Shown piece after piece: positions 34,223-43,157 of a DNA stretch of 64,000 bases; the first letter of the stretch is position 1; each line of letters opens with the position of its first letter. This stretch comes from Saccharopolyspora rosea (GTDB lineage Bacteria; Actinomycetota; Actinomycetes; Mycobacteriales; Pseudonocardiaceae): the NCBI RefSeq assembly GCF_025643595.1, contig NZ_CP102826.1, positions 496,001 to 560,000 on the forward strand. The letters run 5' to 3'. Both the position numbers and the translations under genes were made by a program. The notes under the pieces were generated by a model that worked only from the letters and a program-made list of their open reading frames with translations, ran no database searches and was not told where the DNA came from.

Positions 34223-34852
34223 TCACGCCGTCGGCAGGCGCAGGCCGTTGTAGCCCGCGCGGGCGTCGGCGAAGCGCTTGGCGACCTCGTCCCAGTTGAC
34301 GACGTTCCACAGCTGCTTGACGTAGTCGGCCTTCACGTTCTTGTACTGCAGGTAGTAGGCGTGCTCCCAGATGTCGAACACCAGCAGCGGGGTGGTGGCG
34401 ATCGACAGGTTGGAGTGGTGGTCCCGCAGCTGCTGGGTGATCAGCCGCTGACCCACCGGGTCCCACGCCAGCACGCCCCAGCCGTTGCCCTGGATCGTGG
34501 TCGACACGGCCTCCATCTGCGCGCGCATGGCGTCGAAGGAGCCGAAGTGCTCGTCGATCGCCGCGGCGAGCTCGCCGGTCGGCTTGTCGCCGCCGTTCGG
34601 GCTGAGGATCTTCCACCACACCAGGTGCAGCGAGTGCCCGGCCAGGTTGAACGCCAGGGTCGTCTCCAGCCCGACGATCGAGGAGAAGTCGCCCTTCTCG
34701 CGGGCCTCGGCGATCTTCTCGATCGTGTCGTTCGCGCCCTTGACGTAGGTGGCGTGGTGCTTGCTGTGGTGCAACTCGTTGATCTCGCCCGAGATCGCCG
34801 GTTCCAGCGCCGCGTAGTCGTAGTCCAGTTCCGGCAACACGTACTGCGCCAT
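34223..34852 (-). CDS. sodA: Superoxide dismutase (Fe/Mn)
   Basis: The 209-residue enzyme dismutates superoxide with a single Fe or Mn. The metal ligands are seen in [10 protein letters not shown] (first His), [11 protein letters not shown] (second His) and the signature [13 protein letters not shown] (Asp and His). Length and a cytoplasmic N-terminus ([16 protein letters not shown]) are typical of actinobacterial SodA. ATG 34852 has a GGGAGG ribosome-binding site; the frame continues 18 codons upstream. The metal cannot be assigned securely. Confidence 0.96.
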   Translation of the reverse strand: MAQYVLPELDYDYAALEPAISGEINELHHSKHHATYVKGANDTIEKIAEAREKGDFSSIVGLETTLAFNLAGHSLHLVWWKILSPNGGDKPTGELAAAIDEHFGSFDAMRAQMEAVSTTIQGNGWGVLAWDPVGQRLITQQLRDHHSNLSIATTPLLVFDIWEHAYYLQYKNVKADYVKQLWNVVNWDEVAKRFADARAGYNGLRLPTA

Positions 34853-35019
34853 TGGAGGGCCTCCCTTCGCTGTCGCCATACTCCCTCTGTTGCAGTTCCC
34901 TGGCAACAGTCCGAGGCGATCATCTCACCCGGTGGTCTTCGTCACTCAACGGGCCCGATGAGCTGCGAAAACGCTGTTCAGTGCGGGTTTTGCCGCCGGC
35001 TTGACCCGGATGGGCGTCG

Positions 35020-35140
35020 CGGGGCAGCATCCACGCGAACCCGGCGAGCGGGAGAAGTCCGGTCGAAATCCGGCGCTGACCCGCAACGGTGGGCCGCGCA
35101 CCCGCGCGGCGAGCCCGATCGCCCGCTCGGCCCGGGACGG
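35020..35140 (+). promoter_or_regulatory. Cobalamin riboswitch
   Basis: The B12 box, AATCCGGCGCTGACCCGCAA plus CGGT, lies at 35067-35090, preceded by the conserved GGGAGAAGTCCGGT and followed by a stem and CGAGCCCGATCGCC. This is a clear adenosylcobalamin-class aptamer in the 384-base leader of the btuF-like gene. Boundaries are approximate. It should switch the importer off when B12 is plentiful. Confidence 0.9.
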
Positions 35141-35236
35141 CTCCAACGACCGTCGCGGTCTGCGGTCGGGGTCTGGGACGTCGCGCACCACGTGCTTTCC
35201 GGGCCGCAGCGCGGACCCACGACCCCGGAAGGCACG

Positions 35237-36172
35237 ATGCGCCGCACATTCGCCCTGGTCCTGGCCGTGTTCCTGCTCGCCGGGTGCGCGAGCACCGCAC
35301 CGCGCCAGGACGGCATGCGGATCGACGACTGCGGGCGCACCGAGACCTTCCCGCAGCCTCCGCGGCGCGTGGTCAGCCTCAACCAGCACGCGACCGAGAT
35401 CCTGCTCGCGCTCGGACTCGGCGACCGGCTCGTCGGCACCGCCTACCCGGACGACCACGCACCGCCGCCGTCGGTGGCCGCGGCGTACGCGGAGGTCCCG
35501 AAGCTCGCCGACGAGTACCCGTCGTTCGAGCGGATCCTGGAGGCCGAGCCCGACCTCGTCGTCGGCGGCTACGCCTCCGCCTTCGACGACTCCGCCGGGC
35601 GCGGGCGGAAACGCTTGGAGGACAACGGGATCCGCACCCTCCTGCTGTCGGAGTCGTGCAGCCGGGCGCCGTTCGGGATGGACGCGCTGTTCGCCGACGT
35701 GGCGATGTTCGGCCGGGTGCTGGGGTTGGAGGACGGCGCCGCGGAGCTGATCGCGGACATGCGGCGGCGGGTGGCGGCCGTCGAGCGGCGGCTGGCGGGC
35801 GTGCCGCCGGTCGACGTGTTCGTCTACGACTCCGGCGAGCAGACCGCGTTCACGCTCGGCGGGCACGGCCTCGGCGACGACGCGCTGCGCCGGGCCGGGG
35901 CGCGCAACGTCTTCGCCGACGTGCCGAAGAACTTCGCCGACGTCAGCTGGGAGCAGGTGGCCGCGCGGGCGCCGCAGGCGGTCGTGCTGGTCGACTACCT
36001 GGGCGCGCCGGTCGGCGCGAAACGCGACTACCTGCGGGGCCATCCGCTCGTCTCGGGCGCGCCCGGCGTGCGGGACGGGAGGTTCAGCACGATCCCGCTG
36101 GTCGAGCTCGTCGAGGGCATCCGGTTCCCGGACGCCGTGGAACGGCTGGCGCGGGACCTGCACGGCGCATGA
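35237..36172 (+). CDS. Cobalamin (or cobinamide) ABC transporter substrate-binding lipoprotein, BtuF-like
   Basis: A 311-residue lipoprotein: signal peptide with lipobox LLAGCA, then a class III binding-protein fold (RRVVSLNQHATEILLALGLG, ILEAEPDLVVGGYASAF, VSWEQVAARAPQAVVLVDY). The family includes siderophore and B12 binders. The cobalamin riboswitch upstream identifies B12 or a corrinoid as substrate. ATG 35237 has a GGAAGG ribosome-binding site. It overlaps the permease gene by four bases. Confidence 0.9.
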   Translation: MRRTFALVLAVFLLAGCASTAPRQDGMRIDDCGRTETFPQPPRRVVSLNQHATEILLALGLGDRLVGTAYPDDHAPPPSVAAAYAEVPKLADEYPSFERILEAEPDLVVGGYASAFDDSAGRGRKRLEDNGIRTLLLSESCSRAPFGMDALFADVAMFGRVLGLEDGAAELIADMRRRVAAVERRLAGVPPVDVFVYDSGEQTAFTLGGHGLGDDALRRAGARNVFADVPKNFADVSWEQVAARAPQAVVLVDYLGAPVGAKRDYLRGHPLVSGAPGVRDGRFSTIPLVELVEGIRFPDAVERLARDLHGA

Positions 36173-37191
36173 GGACGCGTGTCGTCGCGGTGCACCTCGC
36201 GTTGCTCGCCGCGTTGGTGCTGGTCAGCGGTCTGGCGGTGGCGTTCGGGTCGGTGCGCCTGCCGCTCGGCCAGGTGTGCGGGATCGTGCTGGAGCCGGTG
36301 CTGCCGTGGATCCACGGGGACTGGACCCAGGTGCGGGCGGCGATCGTGTGGGAATCCCGGATGCCGCGGGTGGTCGCCGGGGCCGTCGTCGGCGCGTCGC
36401 TGGCGCTGGCCGGGGGCATCGCGCAGATCGTCACCGCCAACCCGATGGCCGATCCGTACCTGCTCGGCGTGTCGCAGGGCGCCGGGCTGGCGGTGTCGCT
36501 GCTGACGGTCCTCGGCCTGGGGGCGGGAACCCTCGGCATGGCGACGCTGCCGACCGCCGCGTTCCTGGGCGGACTGATCGTGCTGCTGGCCGTGCTGGTC
36601 GTGGCCGGGCGGTCGGGATCGGTGACGGCGCTCGTCCTCGGCGGACTCGCCGTCGGCCAGGTGGCCTCCGCGCTGATCGCGCTGGTGCTGCACCTGTTCG
36701 CCACCGGCGACCAGGCCAAGCAGGTGATGTTCTGGACCACCGGGGGGCTCGGGGCGGCCCGGTGGGAACTGCTGGCCGTGCCTGCGGCGGTGCTGGTCGT
36801 CGGCCTCGTCGCGGCGCTGGCCGCCGGGCGCTGGATGAACGCGCTGCACTCCGGCGAGGACACCGCCGCCTCGCTCGGGATGAACCCGAAGGTATTCCGG
36901 ACCGCCGCGCTGGTCGCCGTGTCGCTGGTGGCCGGCACCTCGGTCGCCGTCGCCGGTGGGATCGTTTTCGTCGGGCTGCTCGTGCCGCATGCCGCTACGT
37001 TCCTGGTCGGGGCCGAAGCGCGGCGGATGCTGTCCGTCTCGGCCCTGCTGGGAGCGGTGTTCCTGGTGCTGGCGGACCTGGCGGCGCGGGTGGTTGCCGC
37101 GCCGGCGGAACTGCCGGTCGGCGTGCTGACCGCGTTGGTCGGCGGACCTTTGTTCCTGGTCATGTTGCGACGGCAACGGAGGATCGGATGA
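36169..37191 (+). CDS. Cobalamin ABC transporter permease, BtuC-like (FecCD family)
   Basis: A 340-residue membrane protein of the FecCD/BtuC family with about ten helices. It shows ESRMPRVVAGAVVGASLALA, the NPMADPYLLGVSQGAGLAV segment that contacts the ATPase, and FVGLLVPHAATFLVGAEARR. ATGA overlaps couple it to the binding-protein gene before and the ATPase gene after. Confidence 0.93.
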   Translation: MRTRVVAVHLALLAALVLVSGLAVAFGSVRLPLGQVCGIVLEPVLPWIHGDWTQVRAAIVWESRMPRVVAGAVVGASLALAGGIAQIVTANPMADPYLLGVSQGAGLAVSLLTVLGLGAGTLGMATLPTAAFLGGLIVLLAVLVVAGRSGSVTALVLGGLAVGQVASALIALVLHLFATGDQAKQVMFWTTGGLGAARWELLAVPAAVLVVGLVAALAAGRWMNALHSGEDTAASLGMNPKVFRTAALVAVSLVAGTSVAVAGGIVFVGLLVPHAATFLVGAEARRMLSVSALLGAVFLVLADLAARVVAAPAELPVGVLTALVGGPLFLVMLRRQRRIG

Positions 37192-37958
37192 GCGTGCAGC
37201 TGAGCGCGGTCGACGTCGCACTCGGCGGGCGGACCGTGGTGTCCGAAGTGGACCTCGCGGTGCGGTCGGGCGAGGTGTTCGGGCTCGTCGGGCCGAACGG
37301 CAGCGGGAAGACGACACTGCTGCGCACGCTGTACCGGGCGGTGTCGCCCTCGGCCGGATGCGTGGAGGTCGCCGGGCTGCCGGTCGCCGACACCGCCCGC
37401 CGCCGCATCGCGCGGGTCCTCGCCGCCACCACCCAGGAGTCCGAGCACCGGGCGGCGCTGACCGTGCGCGAGGTCGTCGCGCAGGGCCGCAACCCGCACC
37501 TCGGACTGCTCGACCGCATGCAGGACTTCGACCGCCGCATCATCGACGACGCGCTGCGCTCCGCCGGGCTCGCCGACACGGCCGAGCGCGACGTGCGCAC
37601 CCTTTCCGGCGGCGAACGCCAGCGGGTCGCGATCGCCCGCGCGCTCGCGCAGCAGCCGCGCGTGCTCGTCCTCGACGAACCCACCAACCACCTCGACCTG
37701 CGGCACCAGTACGGCGTGCTGGCGCTGCTGCGCGAACTGGCGCGCGACGGGTTGGCGGTGCTGCTCACGCTGCACGACCTGCGGCAGGCCGTCGAGTACT
37801 GCGACCGCGTCGCGGTCCTGGAAGCCGGGCGCGTCGTCGCCGCCGGGACGCCCGCCGAGGTCTTCGACGCGAGCCTGCTCGCCAACGTCTTCGGAGTGCG
37901 CGGCCGGCTCCGCCGCCGCGGCGACCGGCTGGCCCTCGACCTCGACGGGGCGGTGTGA
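37188..37958 (+). CDS. Cobalamin ABC transporter ATP-binding protein, BtuD-like
   Basis: A 256-residue ATPase with Walker A GPNGSGKTT, signature TLSGGERQRVAIARAL, Walker B RVLVLDEPTNHLD and switch histidine LLTLHD. It powers the importer formed by the two preceding gene products. It is the last gene of the riboswitch-controlled operon; its stop touches that of the convergent ligase gene with one base between. Confidence 0.93.
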   Translation: MSVQLSAVDVALGGRTVVSEVDLAVRSGEVFGLVGPNGSGKTTLLRTLYRAVSPSAGCVEVAGLPVADTARRRIARVLAATTQESEHRAALTVREVVAQGRNPHLGLLDRMQDFDRRIIDDALRSAGLADTAERDVRTLSGGERQRVAIARALAQQPRVLVLDEPTNHLDLRHQYGVLALLRELARDGLAVLLTLHDLRQAVEYCDRVAVLEAGRVVAAGTPAEVFDASLLANVFGVRGRLRRRGDRLALDLDGAV

Positions 37959-37959
37959 G

Positions 37960-39456
37960 TCAGCCGAGCGGCCAGGTGTGCACCGGTTCGCCGTCGTCGG
38001 CCAGGTCGATGTAGCGGCGCAGCATCCCGCTCAGCGCGGCCTGCCGGTCGGCGCCGCGTCGCTCCAGCTCCGCGACCGTCTCGCGCTGCCACACCGACCC
38101 CGTCTGCCGGAGCAGGCAGCGCTGCTCGATCACCCCGAGGTAGCGTTCGCGGGCCTCGTCCGACACGCCGCACGCGCGCAACCCCTCGTGCGCCATCGGC
38201 AGCAGGTGCCGCAGCACCAACTCGTCCGGTGCGACCCAGCCCATCCCCGGCCAGTACAGGTGCGCGTCCAGGCCGTGGCGCGCGCCGGCGTAGAAGTTCT
38301 CCTCCGCCGCGGCGAACGACATCTGCGACCACAGTGGACGGTCTTGTTCGGTGAGCGCCCGCTGTGCGCCGTAGAAGAACGCCGCGTTCGCCACGATGTC
38401 CACAACGGACGGTCCGGCGGGCAGCACCCGGTTCTCCACCCGCAGGTGCGGAACTCCGTCCACCAGGTCGTAGACCGGGCGGTTCCACCGCCAGATGGTG
38501 CCGTTGTGCAGCCGCAGTTCGGCCAGCATCGGCGCCCGGCCCGCGTCCAGCGCGGCCACCGGGTCCTCCTCCTCGGGCTCGGGCAGCAGTGCCGGGAAGT
38601 AGCGCACGTTCTCCTCGAACAGGTCGAAGATCGAGGTGATCCACCGCTCCCCGAACCACACCCGGGGGCGCACTCCCTGGTTCTTCAGCTCCTCGGGACG
38701 GGTGTCCGTGGCCTGCAGGAACAGCGGAACCCGTGTCTCGTGCCACAGCGCCTTGCCGAGCAGGAACGGTGAGTTGCCGCCGACGGCCACCTGCACCCCG
38801 GCCAGGCACTGCGCGGCGTTCCAGTGCGCCGCGAAGTCCTCCGGCGCCACCTGGAGGTGCAGTTGCACGGACGTGCAAGCCGACTCCGGCAGGATGGAGT
38901 CGGCGTAGGAGCGCAACCGCTCCGACGGGCGGTCCCCGAGTCCGACGCCCTCCATGTCCAGCAGCATCTCCTCGCCGCGCGCGGTGAAGATCTGCTCGTT
39001 GAGCAGCGAATAGCGCGGACTGCGGGACAGCCAGTGCGGGTCGAAGTGGGCGCTGCGCAGCGTCGGCAGCGTCCCGATCATCACGACCTTCGCGCCCGCG
39101 TCGTTCGCGCCGCCGTCGGCGCGGACCAGCGCGGTGCGCAACTGCTGTTCCAGCCGCAGGGCGCTGTCCCCGGCCAGCACCTGCGGCTCCACGTTGAGTT
39201 CGATGTTCTGCTGCCCCAGTTCGGTGGTGAAGGTCGGATCGTTGATCTTCTCCAACACCACGGCGTTGGACATCGACGGCTCCATCTGCTCGTCCACCAG
39301 GCACAGCTCCATCTCCAGGCCCATCTGCTGGTGGGGGAAGGAGAAGTCGCCGCCGGCGAGCATCCGGGCCAGGGCGTCCAGACCCCGCTGCATCTTGTCT
39401 CGGTAGCGTTGCCGGTCCACGGGCCTGAACGCCCGGTTCGTCACGTGCCGTCCCAT
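37960..39456 (-). CDS. Glutamate-cysteine ligase-like protein (GCS2 family)
   Basis: The 498-residue protein belongs to the GCS2/YbdK ATP-grasp-like carboxylate-amine ligases. Features are MGLEMELCLVDEQMEP (metal/ATP glutamates), QNIELNVEPQ, HLQVAPEDFAAHWN and VGGNSPFLLG. Actinomycetes make mycothiol rather than glutathione, so true gamma-glutamylcysteine synthesis is unlikely to be its main role; substrate unknown. ATG 39456 has a GGGGAG ribosome-binding site; two in-frame upstream starts exist. Confidence 0.85.
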   Translation of the reverse strand: MGRHVTNRAFRPVDRQRYRDKMQRGLDALARMLAGGDFSFPHQQMGLEMELCLVDEQMEPSMSNAVVLEKINDPTFTTELGQQNIELNVEPQVLAGDSALRLEQQLRTALVRADGGANDAGAKVVMIGTLPTLRSAHFDPHWLSRSPRYSLLNEQIFTARGEEMLLDMEGVGLGDRPSERLRSYADSILPESACTSVQLHLQVAPEDFAAHWNAAQCLAGVQVAVGGNSPFLLGKALWHETRVPLFLQATDTRPEELKNQGVRPRVWFGERWITSIFDLFEENVRYFPALLPEPEEEDPVAALDAGRAPMLAELRLHNGTIWRWNRPVYDLVDGVPHLRVENRVLPAGPSVVDIVANAAFFYGAQRALTEQDRPLWSQMSFAAAEENFYAGARHGLDAHLYWPGMGWVAPDELVLRHLLPMAHEGLRACGVSDEARERYLGVIEQRCLLRQTGSVWQRETVAELERRGADRQAALSGMLRRYIDLADDGEPVHTWPLG

Positions 39457-39555
39457 GCCGTCTCCCCGATCCATCGGCAGCACGTCAGCGCCCAGCGCTG
39501 GGGAGCCCACCGTGACACATCGGTACCCGGCGGACCAGCGGCCAAAACGGTGTCT

Positions 39556-39592
39556 CCGCGCGGCACCGGACGGGTGAGCCGGTGCCGCGCGG
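39556..39592 (-). terminator. Terminator of aldo/keto reductase gene
   Basis: A perfect 14-bp GC-rich stem (39556-39569 with 39579-39592) and a 9-base loop lie just past the minus-strand stop at 39598. Confidence 0.7.
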
Positions 39593-39597
39593 ACACC

Positions 39598-40533
39598 TCA
39601 CGCGGAGGCCTCGGTGAGGCGCCGCAGTTCGTCCTCGGACAGGCGGAGTTCCGCCGCTGTCAGCAGGGCGGTGAGCTGATCGGTGGTGCGGGCGCTGGCG
39701 ATCGGAGCGGCTACGGTCGGTTGTCCCAGCAGCCACGCGAGTGCCACCGAGGCGACCGGAACACCACGCAGCGTCGCGATCTCGTCGAGCGCGGCGAGGA
39801 CCTTGACGCCCCGCTCGTCCAGGTACGCCCGGGCGCCCTCGGCGCGGGGGCTCTCCGAGGTGTCGTCACCGGGCCGGTACTTGCCGGTCAGGAAACCCTT
39901 GGCGAGCGCGAAGTACGGCAGCACGGCCAGTTCCTCGCGGGCGCAGAGCCCGGCGAGTTCGCCCTCGAACCCGGCCCGTTCCACGAGGTTGTAGTGCGGC
40001 TGGAGCGCGACGTACCGGGCCAGCCCCTCGCGTCGGGAGATCTCCAGCGCCTCGGCGAGGCGCGGAGCGGTGTAGTTCGACGCGGCGATGTGGCGGACCT
40101 TGCCCGCCCGCACCAGCTCGTCGAACGCACCGAGCGTTTCCTCCAGCGGCACGGAGTCGTCGTCCTGGTGCGCGTAGTACAGGTCGATGTGGTCGGTGCC
40201 CAGCCGCCGCAGCGAATCATCCGCCGCGGCACGGATGTTCGCGGCGGACAGGCCGGGGCGCCGATCCCACATGCCGACCTTCGTGGCGAGCACGACGCTG
40301 TCGCGGTTGCCGCGCGCCCGCAGCCATTCGCCCAGCATCGTCTCGGACTCGCCGCCGGAGTTGCCCGCGGCGAACGCCGAGTACCCGTCCGCGGTGTCGA
40401 TGAAGTTGCCGCCTGCGGCGGTGTAGGCGTCCAGCACCGCGAACGAGTCGTCGCGGTCGGCCGTCCACCCGAAAACGTTGCCACCCAAGCAGATCGGGTA
40501 GATGTCCAGATCAGTAGTGCCGAGTCGAGCCAT
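39598..40533 (-). CDS. Aldo/keto reductase
   Basis: A 311-residue NADPH-dependent (alpha/beta)8 reductase. The catalytic tetrad residues fall in FIDTADGYS (Asp, Tyr), LATKVG (Lys) and YYAHQDD (His). It resembles YajO/tas-type aldehyde or ketone reductases of broad substrate range. It is nine bases downstream of the Bcr/CflA exporter gene, so both may share a transcript from the exporter's promoter. Physiological substrate unknown. Confidence 0.92.
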   Translation of the reverse strand: MARLGTTDLDIYPICLGGNVFGWTADRDDSFAVLDAYTAAGGNFIDTADGYSAFAAGNSGGESETMLGEWLRARGNRDSVVLATKVGMWDRRPGLSAANIRAAADDSLRRLGTDHIDLYYAHQDDDSVPLEETLGAFDELVRAGKVRHIAASNYTAPRLAEALEISRREGLARYVALQPHYNLVERAGFEGELAGLCAREELAVLPYFALAKGFLTGKYRPGDDTSESPRAEGARAYLDERGVKVLAALDEIATLRGVPVASVALAWLLGQPTVAAPIASARTTDQLTALLTAAELRLSEDELRRLTEASA

Positions 40534-40542
40534 GGTTCGAAC

Positions 40543-41853
40543 CTACTCCCGGTCGCCGTGAACTCCACCGTGCACGGCGTCCGGTTCTTCCTGAGCGGTG
40601 GAGTGGTGACGGGTGGTGACAGTGGTGGGCGTGCGTCGACGCCTGCCGAGAGTGAGAAAGACCACCGTGGACCCCAGCACGACGCCGAACATCACGAGCA
40701 CCATCGGCAGCGCCGAGCCGACTCCGCCGAGCCCGACGAGCGGGGCCGCCAGCGCGCCCACGACGAACTGGTTCACGCCCAGCAGTGCGGAGGCGCTTCC
40801 CGAGACCTCGCGGTGGTCGGCCAGCGCGAGCATCGTCGTGTTCGGCATGACGAAGCCCAGGCTGGCGATCATGACGAACAACGCGGCCAGCAAGACGGGC
40901 AGCGGCAGTCCGAGCACCGCTGCGGTCACCAGCACCGCACCGGCGATCGACGCGGAGACGAGGGCGGTCACGAGCAGCTGGGACTCGGTCGCCACCCGCC
41001 CCACCAGGCGGGCGTTGATCTGCCCGGCGGCGACCAGACCGACGGCGTTCATGCCGAAGACGAAGCTGTAGGTCTGCGGCGACAGGCCGTAGATGTTCTG
41101 CAGCACGAACGACGAGCCCGAGACGTAGGCGAACATGGCCGCCATGCCGAGCCCACCGGCCAGCGCGTTGCCGAGGAACGAGGGTTCGGCGAGCAGCCGC
41201 CCGAAGGTCCGGAACGTCGCTCCGAGCCGCGCGGGCTGCCGCCACTGCTTCGGCTTCGTCTCCGGAAGGGCGAACCCCGCGACCGTCAGCAGCGTCACGC
41301 CGAACACCGTGAGCACCACGAACACGCCGCGCCACGTCGTGTGCGCCAGCACCTGCCCGCCGATCACCGGCGCCAGGATCGGTGCGAGCCCGGTGACCAA
41401 CATCAGCGACGAGAAGAACCGCGCCGCCTCGACACCCGAGTACAGGTCGCGGACCGCGGCCCGCGCGATCACCATGCCCGCCGCGGCGCCGAAGCCCTGC
41501 AACGCGCGCAGCCCGGCGAGGGCGTACACCGAGTCGGACAACGCGCACAGCACCGTGGCCACCAGGTAGAGCGCCAGACCGGTCAGCAGCGGCTTGCGGC
41601 GGCCCACCGCGTCGCTGATCGGGCCCGCGATGAGCTGGCCGAACGCGAGGCCCACCAGCACCGCGGTGAGGGTCAGCTGGGCCTGCGCCTCGGTGGCTCC
41701 GAGTTCGCGGGTCAGCTGGGGGAGAGCGGGCAGGTACATGTCGATCGACAACGGCCCGAACGCCGTCAACCCGCCCAGGATCAGTGCGAAGCGTGCTTTT
41801 CTGCGTAAGCCGGAGTTGCCCCCGTCGACAACGGCCCCCTCGCCGGTGCTCAT
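40543..41853 (-). CDS. Bcr/CflA-family multidrug MFS exporter
   Basis: A 436-residue 12-helix exporter. Family marks: LTAFGPLSIDMYLPALPQL at the first helix, FGQLIAGPISDAVGRRKPLL (motif A) and RALQGFGAAAGMVIARAAVRD (motif C-like). Members export bicyclomycin, chloramphenicol or sulfonamides. ATG 41853 has a GAGGAG ribosome-binding site. About 28 bases upstream is a TTGC-N5-GCAA palindrome identical in form to the one in front of a MarR gene 3 kb away. Confidence 0.92.
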   Translation of the reverse strand: MSTGEGAVVDGGNSGLRRKARFALILGGLTAFGPLSIDMYLPALPQLTRELGATEAQAQLTLTAVLVGLAFGQLIAGPISDAVGRRKPLLTGLALYLVATVLCALSDSVYALAGLRALQGFGAAAGMVIARAAVRDLYSGVEAARFFSSLMLVTGLAPILAPVIGGQVLAHTTWRGVFVVLTVFGVTLLTVAGFALPETKPKQWRQPARLGATFRTFGRLLAEPSFLGNALAGGLGMAAMFAYVSGSSFVLQNIYGLSPQTYSFVFGMNAVGLVAAGQINARLVGRVATESQLLVTALVSASIAGAVLVTAAVLGLPLPVLLAALFVMIASLGFVMPNTTMLALADHREVSGSASALLGVNQFVVGALAAPLVGLGGVGSALPMVLVMFGVVLGSTVVFLTLGRRRRTPTTVTTRHHSTAQEEPDAVHGGVHGDRE

Positions 41854-41880
41854 ACGTCTCCTCACATCTCGTCCGGTTGT

Positions 41881-41893
41881 TTGCAGAAAGCAA
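41881..41893. promoter_or_regulatory. TTGC-N5-GCAA palindrome upstream of Bcr/CflA gene
   Basis: TTGCAGAAAGCAA, inside a longer imperfect repeat GTTGTTTGC-AGAAA-GCAACAAC, lies 28 bases upstream of the exporter start. The same 4-5-4 arms occur before the MarR gene at 44940-44954. Binding by that MarR protein is inferred. Confidence 0.5.
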
Positions 41894-42072
41894 CAACACG
41901 GAGGAAGAACGTTTTATGCCGCAACCGCCACGAACTCCGCCGGTGACTTTCGGTCGGCCCCGGTGAAAGCGGCCGGGCCAAGATCGCCGAACTGGGCGCG
42001 GGCGAGAGGGGACGTGGCGCTGGCGGGCGCGGCTGGCGGGCGCACGGCGAAACCCGATCCGCGGGGTTTCCG

Positions 42073-42204
42073 CTGGTCGTGCGCGGGATTCCGGCCGGTC
42101 GTCCGCAGGGCTCCCGCTGGTCGTGCGCGGGATTCCGGCCGGTCGTCCGCAGGGCTCCCGCCGGTCGTGTGCGGGGTTCCCGCTGGTCGTGTGCGGGGTT
42201 CCCG
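42073..42204. repeat. 22-bp tandem repeat array (six units)
   Basis: Six contiguous units of 22 bases start at 42073, 42095, 42117, 42139, 42161 and 42183, with partial units at both ends. Units 1+2 and 3+4 form an exact 44-bp duplication; units 5 and 6 are a third variant. Each unit is built on (C/T)GGTCGTGNGCGGG. The period is not a multiple of three, so it is not a coding repeat. Confidence 0.9.
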
Positions 42205-42348
42205 CTGGTCGGCAGCCGGGGCGCGTGTCGCGACCACCGGCCCAGCCGGGTTGCGTCCGACGGTGGCCTCCGCCGAGCCTCCCTCCGGGCGGTCTCGCGG
42301 AGGTTTCGGGGTCCGCGCGCGCCGCAGGGCGGATGCGAGAATGCCCCC

Positions 42349-43152
42349 GTGGCGCACATCGTCGAGGTCAGCGATGCCGACGACCCCAGGGTCGACGACT
42401 TCCGGGATCTGTCCCGCGCGGACCGCAGGCCGGACCGGCCGGGCGGTCGCGGACTGGTGATCGCCGAAGGCGTCGTCGTGGTCGAGCGCCTGCTCGCCTC
42501 GCCGTACCCGGTGCGCGCGCTGTTCGGGGTGCGCCGCCGGATCGACGAACTCGCCGACGCGCTCGTGGATCTCGACGCGCCCGCCTACGTCACCGACGCG
42601 GACGTGATGGCCCAGGTCGTCGGCTTCCACCTGAACCGGGGAGTCCTGGCCGTGGCCGACCGGGCGCCCGCGGTCGACCCGGCGGACCTCATCGGACGCT
42701 CGCGGAACCTGGCGGTCCTCGAAGGCGTGGGCGACCACGAGAACCTCGGTGCGCTGTTCCGCAACGCCGCTGCGCTCGGTGTGGACGGCGTCCTGCTCGG
42801 CGCGGGTTGCTCGGACCCGTTGTACCGGCGCAGCGTCCGCGTTTCGATGGGGCATGTGCTGCGCGTTCCCTTCACCTCCCTGGAAACCTGGCCTGACGGT
42901 GTGAAGTTGTTGCAGGACAACGGTTTTCGCGTTGCCGCGTTGACGCCGCGGTCCGACTCGATCCCGCTGCGCGCGGCGGGCCTGGAGCACGGCCGCGTCG
43001 CGGTGCTGCTGGGTTCCGAAGGGCCCGGCCTGACGGACGAGGCCATCGCGGCGGCCGACCTCGCGGTCCGCATCCCGATGTCCGGCGATGTGGACTCGCT
43101 CAACGTCGCCACCGCCGGAGCCATCGCCTTCCACGCGATGAACGGGGGCTGA
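42349..43152 (+). CDS. SpoU/TrmH-family RNA methyltransferase
   Basis: A 267-residue enzyme that likely 2'-O-methylates rRNA or tRNA using SAM. The N-terminal substrate-binding part (GRGLVIAEGVVVVERLL) is followed by the SPOUT knot motifs: motif 1 EGVGDHENLGALFRNAAALG, motif 2 VAVLLGSEGPGL and motif 3 IPMSGDVDSLNVATAGAIAF. GTG 42349 gives the normal N-terminus. It corresponds to Rv0881 of M. tuberculosis and is followed by the DUF2537 gene as there. Confidence 0.93.
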   Translation: MAHIVEVSDADDPRVDDFRDLSRADRRPDRPGGRGLVIAEGVVVVERLLASPYPVRALFGVRRRIDELADALVDLDAPAYVTDADVMAQVVGFHLNRGVLAVADRAPAVDPADLIGRSRNLAVLEGVGDHENLGALFRNAAALGVDGVLLGAGCSDPLYRRSVRVSMGHVLRVPFTSLETWPDGVKLLQDNGFRVAALTPRSDSIPLRAAGLEHGRVAVLLGSEGPGLTDEAIAAADLAVRIPMSGDVDSLNVATAGAIAFHAMNGG

Positions 43153-43157
43153 CGTCG

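Larger units (their letters stand above)
41854..42348. other. Intergenic region between Bcr/CflA exporter and SpoU methyltransferase
   Basis: This 495-base region contains the exporter's promoter side with a palindrome (41881-41893) and a 22-bp tandem repeat array (42073-42204). Several frames are open through it but none resembles a protein family. Confidence 0.5.

Noticed and set aside
35237-37958. Siderophore ABC importer
   Set aside because: Protein families allow it, but the leader is a cobalamin riboswitch and no iron box lies in front of the operon.
40530-40545. GGTTCGAACC, resembling a tRNA T-loop
   Set aside because: It overlaps the aldo/keto reductase start region and no acceptor stem, anticodon arm or CCA fits around it.
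38824-41808. A plus-strand open frame of nearly 1000 codons opposite the ligase, reductase and exporter genes
   Set aside because: Its Gln/His/Arg/Val-rich translation is typical antisense shadow of high-GC genes, and the minus-strand genes have clear family motifs.
42073-42204. CRISPR array
   Set aside because: The 22-bp units are directly adjacent with no spacers and no cas genes are present.
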